NCBI GenBank assembly: GCA_947184155.2
Contig: CAMXCT020000438.1
Span: forward strand, 62,001 to 126,000
Length of the DNA: 64,000 nt
DNA from: Cladocopium goreaui
Taxonomy: Eukaryota; Sar; Dinophyceae; Suessiales; Symbiodiniaceae
Reading direction: 5' to 3'
Shown here: piece by piece, positions 53,925 through 64,000 of the stretch
Layout: every line of letters starts with the position of its first letter
How positions within the stretch are numbered: position 1 is the stretch's first letter
Program-made: the position numbers and the translations under genes
Notes under the pieces: model-generated
What the model saw: the letters and a program-made list of their open reading frames with translations, nothing else
Database searches by the model: none
What the model was told of the DNA's origin: nothing

Positions 53925-56279
53925 TCAGCTTGCAAACTTCCGCAGCCTTCTCATTTTTTGCTCCTCCATCTGATCCAATTCTTCGCTCTTCGCTTTCATA
54001 TCTTTGAGGCACTTTTTTGCCGCCATCTGAAGAGCCACATTCTTTCTCGCCAGCTCCTGGTGAGTGTGGGGATTGGGGATACAATTCTCCAGTTTGTAGA
54101 CACTATCACGGCATCTCAAAAAGTTTGTAGACACCATCACGGCATCTCAGAAAGCTGTAGACACCATCAGGGCATCTCAGAAAGTTGTAGACACCATCAC
54201 GGCATCCATAGGAGTATTTCTAGACACCATCACGGCATCTATAAAAGTTTCTAGACGCCATCACCGCATCTATAGACACCATCACGGCATCTCAAATTTG
54301 TAGACACCATCACGGCATCTCATAATTTTAGAAGCCATCACGGCATCTCTCAACCCCACTCCCCCAACCCAACAGTCCTTGGACTTTGCGATCATGTCTT
54401 TCCACCTTTTCTTCTCCGTTTTTTGCTTGTACCTCATCTTGGCTGGCCGGTGATAGTTCTGCTTCTTGCCACCACCTTTGCTTTTGCCCCCTTTGCTGCC
54501 TTTCTTTCCTTTGCTGGAGGCGGCTGGCCCCAGAAAGCAAGCCGAGTTGCTTCGCAAGCGAGACGGAAATCTCGGCTTGCCCATCCTTTCGCGCGGAAGG
54601 CTCATGTCTTTTCAAAAAACCGGGGAGAAAGCATAGAGGGTAAAGATTTTAACTTCGCGAGGAAGTTCTTGGGGAAGTGTTTACATGGGAGGTGCCTCCT
54701 ACTACAGATGTTGAATATCATAATTTAAATTATAACACATATTGTTTTGCGATCATACCCGTTCAAAGCCGTTCAGACCCATACACACCCGTTCGAACCC
54801 CATTCAACCCCGTACTGAAAATGCAACATTTTTGCGTACACGTGCCCGTTCAAACCCGTACCCGTTCAAACGCGTTCAAAATGAGATCAACATGCATTCA
54901 TTTTCAGTTCGCAACCCGTTCGGGAATGCAACAAAATGTTGCATTTTCATATTTTTCTATACCTTGGTTTTGGGGTCTCAATTTGGAGTCTTTGGGGGTG
55001 GTCTAGAGGTGATACTTGTCCCACTTTAAGGTTCAATGACAGGTCTTCTGAATCTGAAAGGATTTTATGGCAGCTCTTGGCGAACAAACCCCTCTTCAAA
55101 TGAGCAACAACAAGGGGCCCTAACGTACCTGCGGATCCTTGCCGCGGCGGTTCCGGCGCTCAGCCGTGATCCGGCCAGCAATCCCCGGCATGGGGTTGCG
55201 GCGCTCGACCGGAGTGAAGAGTAAAGCCATGCGGCAATACGTCTCCACCTTTGACTCCTGCGAGTGCAGGTGTCAAGGCATGCCCCCCCCGCCGGGCAAC
55301 ATCCGGTGATGACCCTTTTAGAACCTTCCGTTCTAAAATCCCGTCAACAAACAAAGACTTGTACTGATTAAAGTTTGTGGCCCCCTGTTCGCTACATGCA
55401 TGAAGCCAGCAAATGATTTCAATTAATTTGTTTTTCACCGTCTATAACCTGAGAGTTAGTCCCAAGATTTTAGGCGCCTGGCCCAACCCCCCAAGATAGC
55501 CTTGGCATGCATCAGCCAGGCTGCCGACGGGGATGCAGCCAGGGGCTTGGTGCCGTAGTAGCAGATGCCGGTCTCGCGGCCGTGGAGAAACCGCACTTCT
55601 TCTGGTGGCGCGCCGGGGCCTAGCGCAGCACGCTTTACCGTTTCACAAAAGATGTTCACGATCGGTTTTTTTTCCCAATGAGCCACCACTCATTCCCCAG
55701 GTTGATGGTTTCACCGTGGCCATCGCGGTTGAATTGCAAATTTGGTTTCTCTGAAGAAGGTATCGTTAAAAATTACCAGTAGTACCGCACAAGGCAGCGG
55801 CGGAAGTTTCAAAAAATAGGAAACCTATAGGAGGGGTTGGTTGTTGTGACTCACGGATGGCAGAGCGAATCCACTGATGGACTGAAAGGTGATTGGTCTC
55901 TCTCACTCTTTCTCTCTCTCTCTCTCTTTTGCTCTCTTTCTCTCTTTTTCTCTCTTTTTCTTTCTCTTTCCCTGAGTATCTACCTACCTACCTACCGATG
56001 GAGGCGACTCCTTTCCCTTCATCCTCCTCCTCTTCATCATCCTTATGTTCGTCCTCCGCCTCATCCGCCTGCGGCTCCTCTTCCGGCAGCTCTTTCATTG
56101 CAGCCGCCACCAGTTTGGATCTGCTTCTCCTCTTCCTCCGCCTTTTTCTTGATTTCTGCTTCCACCAACTCTTCGGCCTTTCTTGCCAGTCCATCCATGT
56201 CCACCTCTTCTTCTGCTGATGCTTCTTTGGGTGGCGCTGCTTCTGGTGGCACCGCTGCTTGTGGTAGCAGCTGTGCTTC
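53925..56279 (-). CDS. Lys/Glu-rich coiled-coil protein
   Basis: First clear exon 56111-56279 is 56 codons plus one base: QLLPQAAVPPEAAPPK then VDMDGLARKAEELVEA and a Lys/Glu run. It ends at a GT donor. Terminal exon 53925-54056 has 44 codons (LARKNVALQMAAKKCL; MKAKSEELDQMEEQKM) and TGA. A basic middle exon probably lies at 54400-54560 (either KKQNYHRPAKMRYKQK or another frame; both stay open). An acidic frame at 55990-56100 may be alternative coding. Introns hold the gacaccatcacggcatct array. Likely a charged, mostly helical protein; function unknown. Confidence 0.5.
54090..54350. repeat. gacaccatcacggcatct array, second locus
   Basis: About nine copies, 18-bp core with 8-14-bp spacers (tcagaaagttgta), inside an intron of the minus-strand Lys/Glu gene. 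Confidence 0.92.
55000..55980. other. GC-richer stretch without firm exons; CT tract at 55895-55975
   Basis: Minus-strand frame at 55456-55689 contains ALGPGAPPEEVRFLHG and looks somewhat coding. A (CT)n tract lies at 55895-55975. It would fall inside the intron between the exons at 56.1 and 54.5 kb. Confidence 0.3.
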
Positions 56280-57570
56280 CTTAACACAAAACGTTCGTCC
56301 TTAACACAAAACTTTCGTCCTTAACACAAAATTTTAAATTCCTCAAAATTCTTGAAAATTCCTGAAATTCCTTGAAATTCGTTAAAATTGAAAACGAATA
56401 CATTAGTGGACTTTCTTTCCATTTTCGCATTCCGAAATGAACTGCCTAGTTGATTCGAATACATAAGTGGATTTTCTTTCCACTTTAGTATTCCCAAATG
56501 AATTGCCTAATTGAAAACGAATACATAAGTATACATATATAAGTAGACTGTTCTGTCCATTTTACTATTCCAAAAAAGATGCCTAATCGAAAACGAATAC
56601 AGAAGTATACATAAGTAGATTTTTCTTTCCATTTTAGTATTCCCAAATGAATTGCCTAATTGAAAACGAATACATAAGTATACAGAAGTAGACTTTCCAG
56701 TGTAATATTCCCAAATGAATTTCATTCAATTTCCAAATTTGCTTAAATTTCCTTAAAATTATTTCAAATTCCTGAAAATGTCTTAAACTTCCTTCAGAAT
56801 TCCTTTAAACTCCAAAAATTGGTCCTTAACACAAAACTTTCGTCCTTGACACAAAACTTTCGTCCTTAACAAAGAACTTTCGTCCTTAACACCAAACTTT
56901 CGTCCTTAACACAAGACTTTTGTCCTTAACACAAGACTTTTGTCCTTAACGCAAAATTTCCTCCTTAACACAAAACTAAAAATTCCTTAAATTTCCGTAA
57001 AATTCCTTCAAATTCCCTCAGATCTCTTCAAATTCCTGAAAAATTCTTAAAATTCCTTCAAAATTCATGAAAACTCCAAAACTTGGTCCTTAACACAAAA
57101 CTTTCGTCCTAAACACAAAACTTTTGTCCTTAAGACAAAACTTTCGTCCTTAACACAAAAATTGCGTCCTTAACACAAAACTTTCCTCCTTAACACAACA
57201 CTTAGAATTCCTTAAACTTAAAACTCCTGAAAACCCCTTTCAATTGGTTAAAATTCCTTAAAATTCCCTAATTGAAAACTAATACATTAGTGGGCGTTCT
57301 TTCCATTTTCATTTTCCCAAATGAACTGCCTAATTGAAAACGAAAACATAAGTATACACAAGTAGACTTTTCTTTCCGTTTTAGCATTCCCAAATGAATT
57401 GCCTAATTGAAAACGAATACATAAGTGGAGATGAGGAAGGTGAGACTTTTCTCTCCATTTTAGCGGTCCCAAATGAATTGCCTAACTCAAAAACGAATAC
57501 ATAAGTAAACTTTTCTTTCCATTTTAGCATTTCCAAATGAATTGCCTAATTGAAACGAATACATAAGGAA
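56280..57570. repeat. Minisatellite field, copy 2
   Basis: Same three repeat types as 45.7-47.8 kb: the 20-bp gtccttaacacaaaacttt (56280-56325, 56820-56980, 57085-57205), the ~64-bp aattgaaaacgaatacat unit (56385-56710, 57265-57570) and aattccttaaaattcc filler. It touches the exon that starts at 56279. Confidence 0.9.
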
Positions 57571-60500
57571 GGTGAGATGCTGAGGAACATGCATGCAATA
57601 CTAAAAATCAATGCTGAAGGCAAATTTTGTGAAATACTACAAAACGTGGCCAAGGGCAAAAAAAACGTAGTGTGGATATAAGATTAAGTCATGGTATTTG
57701 AAATTCAAGTTATAGTAACCAGCATATTCAAAATTAAATCGTGGTTGGGGACCCGTGTAAAACGCGTGCTCACAGATGAAACCGCAGGGGAGGTTAAGCC
57801 CGAAGGGGGTGGTCACAGTTCGACCTGATTAGTCATGCCGAACAGGGGTGGCCCAAAACCAGTTCGACGTGAAAAATCATGGCAACTGCGTCCAGTCTGC
57901 CCCAATTGCTAAAGCACATCCAACTCCAGCTAGCAAGCTAGCTTTCGTTATTACATATTTTCACAGAAGAATCTGGGACTGGGAGTGAGTGCTTTCACAA
58001 TAAGCCAAATTTGTCGTCTCAGAAGAAAGAACAACCCTGACACAAAATGGCTAAACGTGCCAGTCTCTTTTTGGGAAGAGGCGTTAGGGTGAAAGCCTTG
58101 CACAAAACAGCCAAGGCTCGTTTTGAACTCACACAAAATGGTGAAACTTCTGAAAAGACACCCAAGCTTCATGACTTTAGGAGAAAACTGGAAAACTCCT
58201 GGCACAAAATGACCGGAAATGCCAACTAGAGCCAAGCAGAACTTTTTCTCGAGAAGAATGTCAAGGCGAATTGACAAAAACAGATCGTACAAAATCGCAA
58301 AGGACCTCCTCCGCAGAATAAGTAAGATTATGTATTTCGTTTGTTGCTCTGAGACCTTTTGGTTTTCCTCGCGGCGCCGATCCTGCTAAAAGTATTTTCT
58401 GTAACCGTGCAACCGTTTTTCTGATCGCTCGTCTTGATTTTATTTCGCCCCTTTGCTTTTGTCTGCAACCAACAAAAGCCAAGGCTGCGGCATCTTTCAT
58501 TCAGGTGTTATTTTTGCTCCTTGTCTTGCCTTGTGTGGTCTGGTTCTGGTTGCTGGGGGAACAATAAGAAATGCAGCGGCTAATGGCACAAAGTGCTTGG
58601 GTGGTGCTGAGGGGCAGTGGTTTACCTCGTGGTTGTGGTCCTGGGTGTGTTGATTGTCGTTGCTGTTGCTGTGACCTGGACGGGGTTCGGTGTGTCGCAG
58701 CTTGTGTGTGTGTGTATCTGAACATGTCGTGGCTGCATGTGGCTGCATGTGGCTGGCTGCATGTGGCTGTGACAGTGCTACGCGCGTTGGAAACCAAGGA
58801 TGCCTCTAGAAGCTAGAAGAAGTTGTTACAATTTACGTATATATTATTTATCCATTGTTATCATCTCTATGTCAGGGGTCAAGGAAAACACGTGCCAGAT
58901 CAGCCAAAAAAGGTGTGGGCAAACATTACAAGGTCAAGAAAAGGGCAACGAGGGGTGGAGAAAAGACAGGCTGAAAAAATGTTCAAAGCTGTCCGAGATG
59001 CTGTATAAAATTGTTGGGCGAACGTCGAACGTCCAGAAGTTCATGGGTGGTGGGACGTACTCGTGTGTAATGAGAAAGAATAAATGGCACGAGTACTTCC
59101 CTGGACCTGGAGCATGCGACGGAGAAAGATCGACAAGCAGGACAGGCTGCTGTCACCTCGCATATTTTGGTGATGTTTGGTGCAAGATGTAACAAGCAAA
59201 GATCAATGTGCCGAGACGACTCCAATGTGCAGAAAAGAGCAGTGCAAACAGCTGTGGAATGCACCTGCATGCTTCGAACTCGTGGGAGACTGGGGCGAAT
59301 CATCTTCCTTCTGAAACATGGAACATTTCATGGATTGAGAATGTCTTGGGTATCACCTCCAAACCATTTTCCGAAAAGGAAGAAATGAACATACTTGGAG
59401 TGAAGTCTAAGTGGAAAAATAGGATGAGCTACAATCAGCTACAATATGTATGATATGTATGGACACCTACGGACTATTAAGTATTTTTAAGTGTTATGCA
59501 CACTCCGATCCACATTGCCTCAACGCGGAGCTCTGCCCGCAGCTGCAAAAGAGGCTGTTGAACCTCGACGAAGCAACAACATGCAACGACGTGCAATGAC
59601 GTGCAACCACAGCAAACAAATGCAAACAACCTCAAAAGATCTCAAAAGCATACGAAAGAGACAAAGAGAAGAGCATTTTGTGATTTGGCCAATTTAATGT
59701 CACTGAGGATCCTCTCACTTCTTCAAGTTTCTTCAAGGTCTAAAATGGCGTAAATACCCAGGCAGTCGATCAGGCAGTCGCATTTTGAACTTTAGCCCAA
59801 GACTAAGAGGCGCATCGCATCTGGCAATTCGAGCCAGGCTATCTGAGCCTGGCAATGTCCGTATACATTCGGCCCAGGATTGAAGTCGACTTGAAGGCTG
59901 TGAGCACTGGGCCTGAGAGCTTAGACTCCAAGAAAAGTGTCTAGATACAAGATATACGAATAATATCAAAATATACAGTATCAAATAATTACAAATATAA
60001 GTCTGGATGTGGCAAGAGTTTAACAAATCAAGAAGATGTGCAAGTGAGACCTGTCAGATAAGCAAAATCGACCATCAGAATTGCAGCTCGCCTGGGTTTC
60101 GGCCAAGGATGTGCTCGAACCTTGAGACTACAGCGCAAACGAATCAAGATGAATCTGTATCCTTCTGCACTTGGCGAAGTTGACTTGACCGTCAAGGCAT
60201 CACAAGGTGTACTGTTGATTCGCGGGATATAAAACAGTCAAAAAGGACGAATCACAGTGCAGTACCTAATCATCCAGCAATCCTAGGTGTACTCGTAGGA
60301 TCTCGTAGGTATAGCGTTCAACTTACTTTTCCTGGCATTTAGATGGCGGATGATGGCGGCAAGGCAGAAAAAGGCAGGCCTGTCAAAACCGAGGATCTGG
60401 CAACTACCGCCAGTGTATTGAGCTGAAGCCTCGGAATGTGACACAATGTGTCAACAAACGTTTCATTTTGGCAATTCAAACACAAAGAGAAACCAAGATA

Positions 60501-60890
60501 TCCAGTGCGGTAAAGCCAAGGTCGTGGCCTCTGATTTTCGGGTTGTCCTTTTTTGCCTTGGAAAGGTCCCTATCACAAGACATCACAAATATATAAATCC
60601 GCCCACACCGCCTTGGCGGTGAAGGCGTGCTTATTGGGGGGCAACAGCAACACTAAATGCTCAATGACATTTGTTAATATAGCAGTCGCTATATCAGCTT
60701 TAGCTGGGGGGGGGGCCAAAAACGGTTTCGCACCGAGACCAGAATACGGTGGTGTTTTCGACATTTTTCGAGGATTTTTGGGTGTCTGAGCGCAAGAGGG
60801 TATTGAAATGGAATTTTGGGTCATTTTGGTAGCTTTCCGGCAATGGAAAAACGGCCAAAAATGAAAAAAACATTGTACATAGCAAGATTT
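57571..60890. other. No firm gene; scattered repeats
   Basis: Dispersed repeat copy at 58061-58130. A minus-strand frame at 58261-58460 (RRAIRKTVARLQKILL) and a plus-strand 60-codon ATG frame at 58047-58229 are mildly protein-like but unsupported by splice context. gtggctgcat tandem near 58728-58770. Otherwise no structure recognised. Confidence 0.3.
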
Positions 60891-61180
60891 TGCAGGGTTT
60901 TTGGATGCCAGAGCATTGAAAACACTGCAAAAACAAGTGTTTTGGACTGACGTTATAGCAAAAAACGTGTAAATTACCGTATGCTTGACTGGAAACATTA
61001 CAAAAACACTGTCAAAAGCAATATTTTGGAAGGATTTACTGCCTTTATTGCAAAAAACGTGTAAATTACCGTCTGTTTGACTGGAAACATTGGAAAAACA
61101 CTGTCAAAAAAAATGTTTTGGAAGGATTTCTTATATATATGTTGGAGTTGGCTACCGGCATTGGCACATGGAAAAATTGA
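60890..61180. repeat. ~92-bp tandem units
   Basis: About three diverged copies of a unit with gcaaaaaacgtgtaaattac, cttgactggaaacatt and acactgtcaaaa.caatatttt; the clearest pair starts at 60957 and 61050. Confidence 0.8.
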
Positions 61181-61385
61181 AGAAAACACTGTAAATAGCG
61201 GTATTTTCAACGGTTGGGGAGATAAGGGAATTGGAAGCATTGTCGAACATGATGTTTTCGACCGGTTTTATGGCGACAAAAGTGTAAAGTACCGTGCTTT
61301 GAAGGAAACCATTGCAAAAACATGGAAACACATTCAAAGAACACGGGATTTGGGGGACTATCTAGGCGTCGTTGTCTAGCTATTT

Positions 61386-61909
61386 GAAATTCCGCAGCTT
61401 GGAGAGCCTCCAAGGGAGGGAAAAGTGAAAATTCCATAGCTTGGGAAGCTGTCACGGCGGGGAAAAGTGAAAATTCCCTAGCTTGGGAAGCCCCCACGGG
61501 GGGGAAAAGTGAAAATTCCCTAGCTTGGGGAGCCCCCACGGGGGGGAAAAGTGAAAATTCCCTAGCTTGGGGAGCCCCCACGGGGGGGAAAAGTGAAAAT
61601 TCCCTAGCTTGGGGAGCCCCCACGGGGGGGAAAAGTGAAAATTCCCTAGCTTGGGGAGCCCCCACGGGGGGGAAAAGTGAAAATTCCCTAGCTTGGGGAG
61701 CCCCCACGGGGGGGAAAAGTGAAAATTCCCTAGCTTGGGGAGCCCCCACGGGGGGGAAAAGTGAAAATTCCCTAGCTTGGGGAGCCCCCACGGGGGGGAA
61801 AAGTGAAAATTCCCTAGCTTGGGGAGCCCCCACGGGGGGGGAAAAGTGAAAATTCCCTAGCTTGGGGAGCCCCCACGGGGGGGGGGAAGTGAAAATTCCC
61901 CCACGAGGG
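61386..61909. repeat. 42-bp minisatellite, about 12 copies
   Basis: Unit gaaaagtgaaaattcccta plus gcttggggagcccccacgggg, nearly perfect in the middle and decayed at both ends. Because 42 is a multiple of 3, the minus strand gives a 14-residue repeat (PPVGAPQAREFSLF) and an open frame of over 200 codons; nothing outside the array supports a gene. Confidence 0.95.
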
Positions 61910-63670
61910 AAAACCACCCTTAGCCCCTCTCACGGACCGAAATAAACCTGCGGTGTGGGCGGCCACCCCACGCGAAGCGGGGTGAATACAAAGAAAACGA
62001 AGCACGACTTGAGAGCTTCATAGTGTCTGCTAAGGTCACGGCTGCACATTTGCACTCGATTGACGTCGGACTGCTGGAGTGCTTCTCACCCTGTCCGGCA
62101 TGGGGAGACCATAGTCTGAAAAGCAACGGCGGACCTACGGTATCATACAGTATCAGTATCAGTATCCATGCTATGCATTGCTATTCCATGCTATTTCATG
62201 TACCAAATCTCAGTCGCCCAGTCCTGCAAATCTCAACTTTTTTCTCCTGCCTTCCATTTGCGGCAGGCGCCTGAGTTAAACTGGCCTGGGGAGGCGAAAA
62301 CTGTGCAGTGGAGGGCACATCGAACTCAACAGACTGATGCAAATGAGGTGGTTGAAACGTAGTGAATAGATGTAAATAGTGAATAGCAAAAGCACGGCTC
62401 CGGCAACTTCGGAGAGTAAAGTGGCAAGTGACTCAAGCGACTGCTTAAGAGGAGCATGCACAACAACTATAGAGACAAAGCCAAGCGACCACTCGCAAAG
62501 AACATCCACAAAAAAAAAACACAGGGAAAAGATCGAGAGACAAGAGATTGGAAGGAGTCGGACCGCAAGGTCCGAAAAGAAGAGACAAAATATGGCCGAA
62601 GTTGTAATGATTACCAATAAATATCCCCATCATTGTGTTTGCTAAAGCAAAAGCAACTCTGGCCAGCCATCTCTAGAGTATGCTAGAGTAGCTTATGAAA
62701 GCTACTTGGCTACGGGATACTGGGGGTGAAAGTGATCTGGTCAATTCAATGATTTGATAGAGACATGCTTAAAAATGGGGAGCTTCCTCTGCATTCACGC
62801 CAAACGCATTTCAGTTGATGCGTCGACACGCAAGGTCCCATGCGACATGTTTCAAGCTGGGGCTAACATTGCCTTCTGCGTATTGCAAGTTTCGCAAGAG
62901 CTTTCTGTGCGTCTCTGTGTGTGCGCGCCTGGAGACCACCAAGACAAACGCATTTGACGAAAGGAGAGCAAGGATTGCAATTCCAAGCGGACTAGGACCA
63001 GGACAGTAGAATCCAGGTGAGTACCGTAACAGCACCATCAGCACTGAAGTCACGACTCTGCGAGCATACCATAGCGAATCATAGAAACATATTGAGAGCT
63101 TCAATTCATCAAAACAAAAAACGGCTTTGAAATGATTTCAGAAATCCAGGTCACGGAATTCATAGGACAATTATGGAAATCCATGGAATGCAGTGGACGT
63201 GGACAGCTGCAAACTTCTCAACGCCAAGAGTTGCGGTATGAAGCTGAGCTTCCAACAGCACGTTGCATGATTTCAGCAATGCAGCGTGGTGCGGGAAGTT
63301 TACAACATGTTCATACATTTTCCAGCATGTTACAACACCATTGCTGATCTGCACAGAATCCTTGAGCATCCTTGGATATCCTTGGGCCATGTCCCATCAT
63401 ATACTTGCTGCCTACATTTAGATGCAGGCGCAGAAGCAGCAATCCGGCACGGACATTGTAGCATTAGGGTTCTGATACATAGACCATGGGTGCCAATGGT
63501 ACATGGAGAAGGGTTTGGAGCCTCCAGAGAATGGATATGAGATGGATATATATGGATTGTCAAACCATACCTTGCCCAGACTTGCTTGATGTATCTTGAT
63601 GTATCTTGATGTATTTGTACGGAAAGATTCCTTTGAGCCGGAACCTGTGAACAGTCCAGAGGTCTAGTTT
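61910..63670. other. No firm gene
   Basis: Mixed DNA, some agtatc triplet-like tandems near 62150. A basic plus-strand frame (62379-62645) and hydrophobic minus-strand frame (62811-63104) lack splice support. Confidence 0.35.
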
Positions 63671-63736
63671 CTGACAGGCAATGCAGCACGCAATGGCGGC
63701 AAGGGCCTGCTCCACTTCCGCCAAGTGCATTCGCAC
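63671..63736 (-). CDS. Candidate exon
   Basis: Minus strand reads VRMHLAEVEQALAAIA then CCIACQ, AG|G acceptor, 66 nt. Helical composition. Partner exons are beyond the window or not seen. Confidence 0.35.
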
Positions 63737-63867
63737 CTGCCTTGAATGCAGTGTGCGCCATGCATATTGGGCTAACACATGCCCGTGATGCAAGACAATG
63801 TAGCTGATGCAAGGGACACACGCAGTTAGTCGTTTTCAAAACCCACCAAGCACAGGAACGCTTGGCA

Positions 63868-63894
63868 TGTGTGTGTGTGTGTCAGTCAGTCAGT
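63868..63894. repeat. (GT)n(cagt)n microsatellite
   Basis: Run of gtgtgtgtgtgtgt followed by cagtcagtcagtcag. Confidence 0.85.
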
Positions 63895-64000
63895 CATTTC
63901 TACGTCTGAGCAGGCCATGTTTCAGAAGGCCTATTGTAGATATTGTATGATATTGTAGTCCATGGGAGAACGCGTGTGACAGTGTCAAAATCAACCAAGG

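Noticed and set aside
61207..61917. 236-codon minus-strand frame
   Set aside because: Open only because the 42-bp repeat is a multiple of three.

Overview
The window looks like nuclear DNA of a dinoflagellate, probably of the Symbiodiniaceae type. This rests on four things read from the sequence: genes cut into dozens of exons of 12-230 nt; introns starting GC, GT or GA and ending AG in front of an exonic G; every multi-exon gene found lying on the minus strand; and a Ty1/copia element of the kind known from dinoflagellate genomes. No bacterial operon, rRNA, tRNA or CRISPR was seen.

Left part (1-31 kb, all minus strand). Ankyrin-repeat exons lie at 0.5-2.9 kb. A complete or nearly complete DNA topoisomerase II gene runs from about 27.5 kb down to about 4.3 kb. 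I placed 57 coding exons by hand and their reading phases agree from exon to exon. The gene covers the GHKL ATPase, transducer, TOPRIM, breakage-reunion and basic tail regions. Its largest intron (15280-24319) holds an 8.7-kb copia retrotransposon in the opposite orientation, with 314-bp LTRs that look identical. The element carries gag, protease, a methyltransferase-like accessory domain, integrase, reverse transcriptase and RNase H. It also has a second GC-rich reading frame embedded out of frame in the polyprotein. Upstream of the topoisomerase gene are ankyrin exons and an F-box-like/LRR gene (28.2-30.3 kb).

Middle part (30.5-44 kb). Further minus-strand exon sets with consistent phases lie at 30.5-33.8, 34.0-35.0, 36.7-37.5, 39.1-39.6, 40.7-41.0 and 41.8-43.7 kb. 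I do not recognise their products; several are coiled-coil proteins. A plus-strand open frame with one stop lies at 37.5-38.1 kb.

Right part (44.7-64 kb). This part is dominated by repeats: arrays of 20-, about 30-, about 64-, about 92- and 42-bp units, and the gatgcc/tggtgtc family in both orientations. A head-to-tail array at 50.0-53.5 kb carries a four-helix RNA-like fold with compensatory base changes between two divergent versions; this is the strongest candidate for something undescribed. One Lys/Glu-rich gene (53.9-56.3 kb) and a single exon near 63.7 kb are the only gene-like signals there.

All exon limits are hand-read and all functions come from family knowledge; no search or folding program was run.
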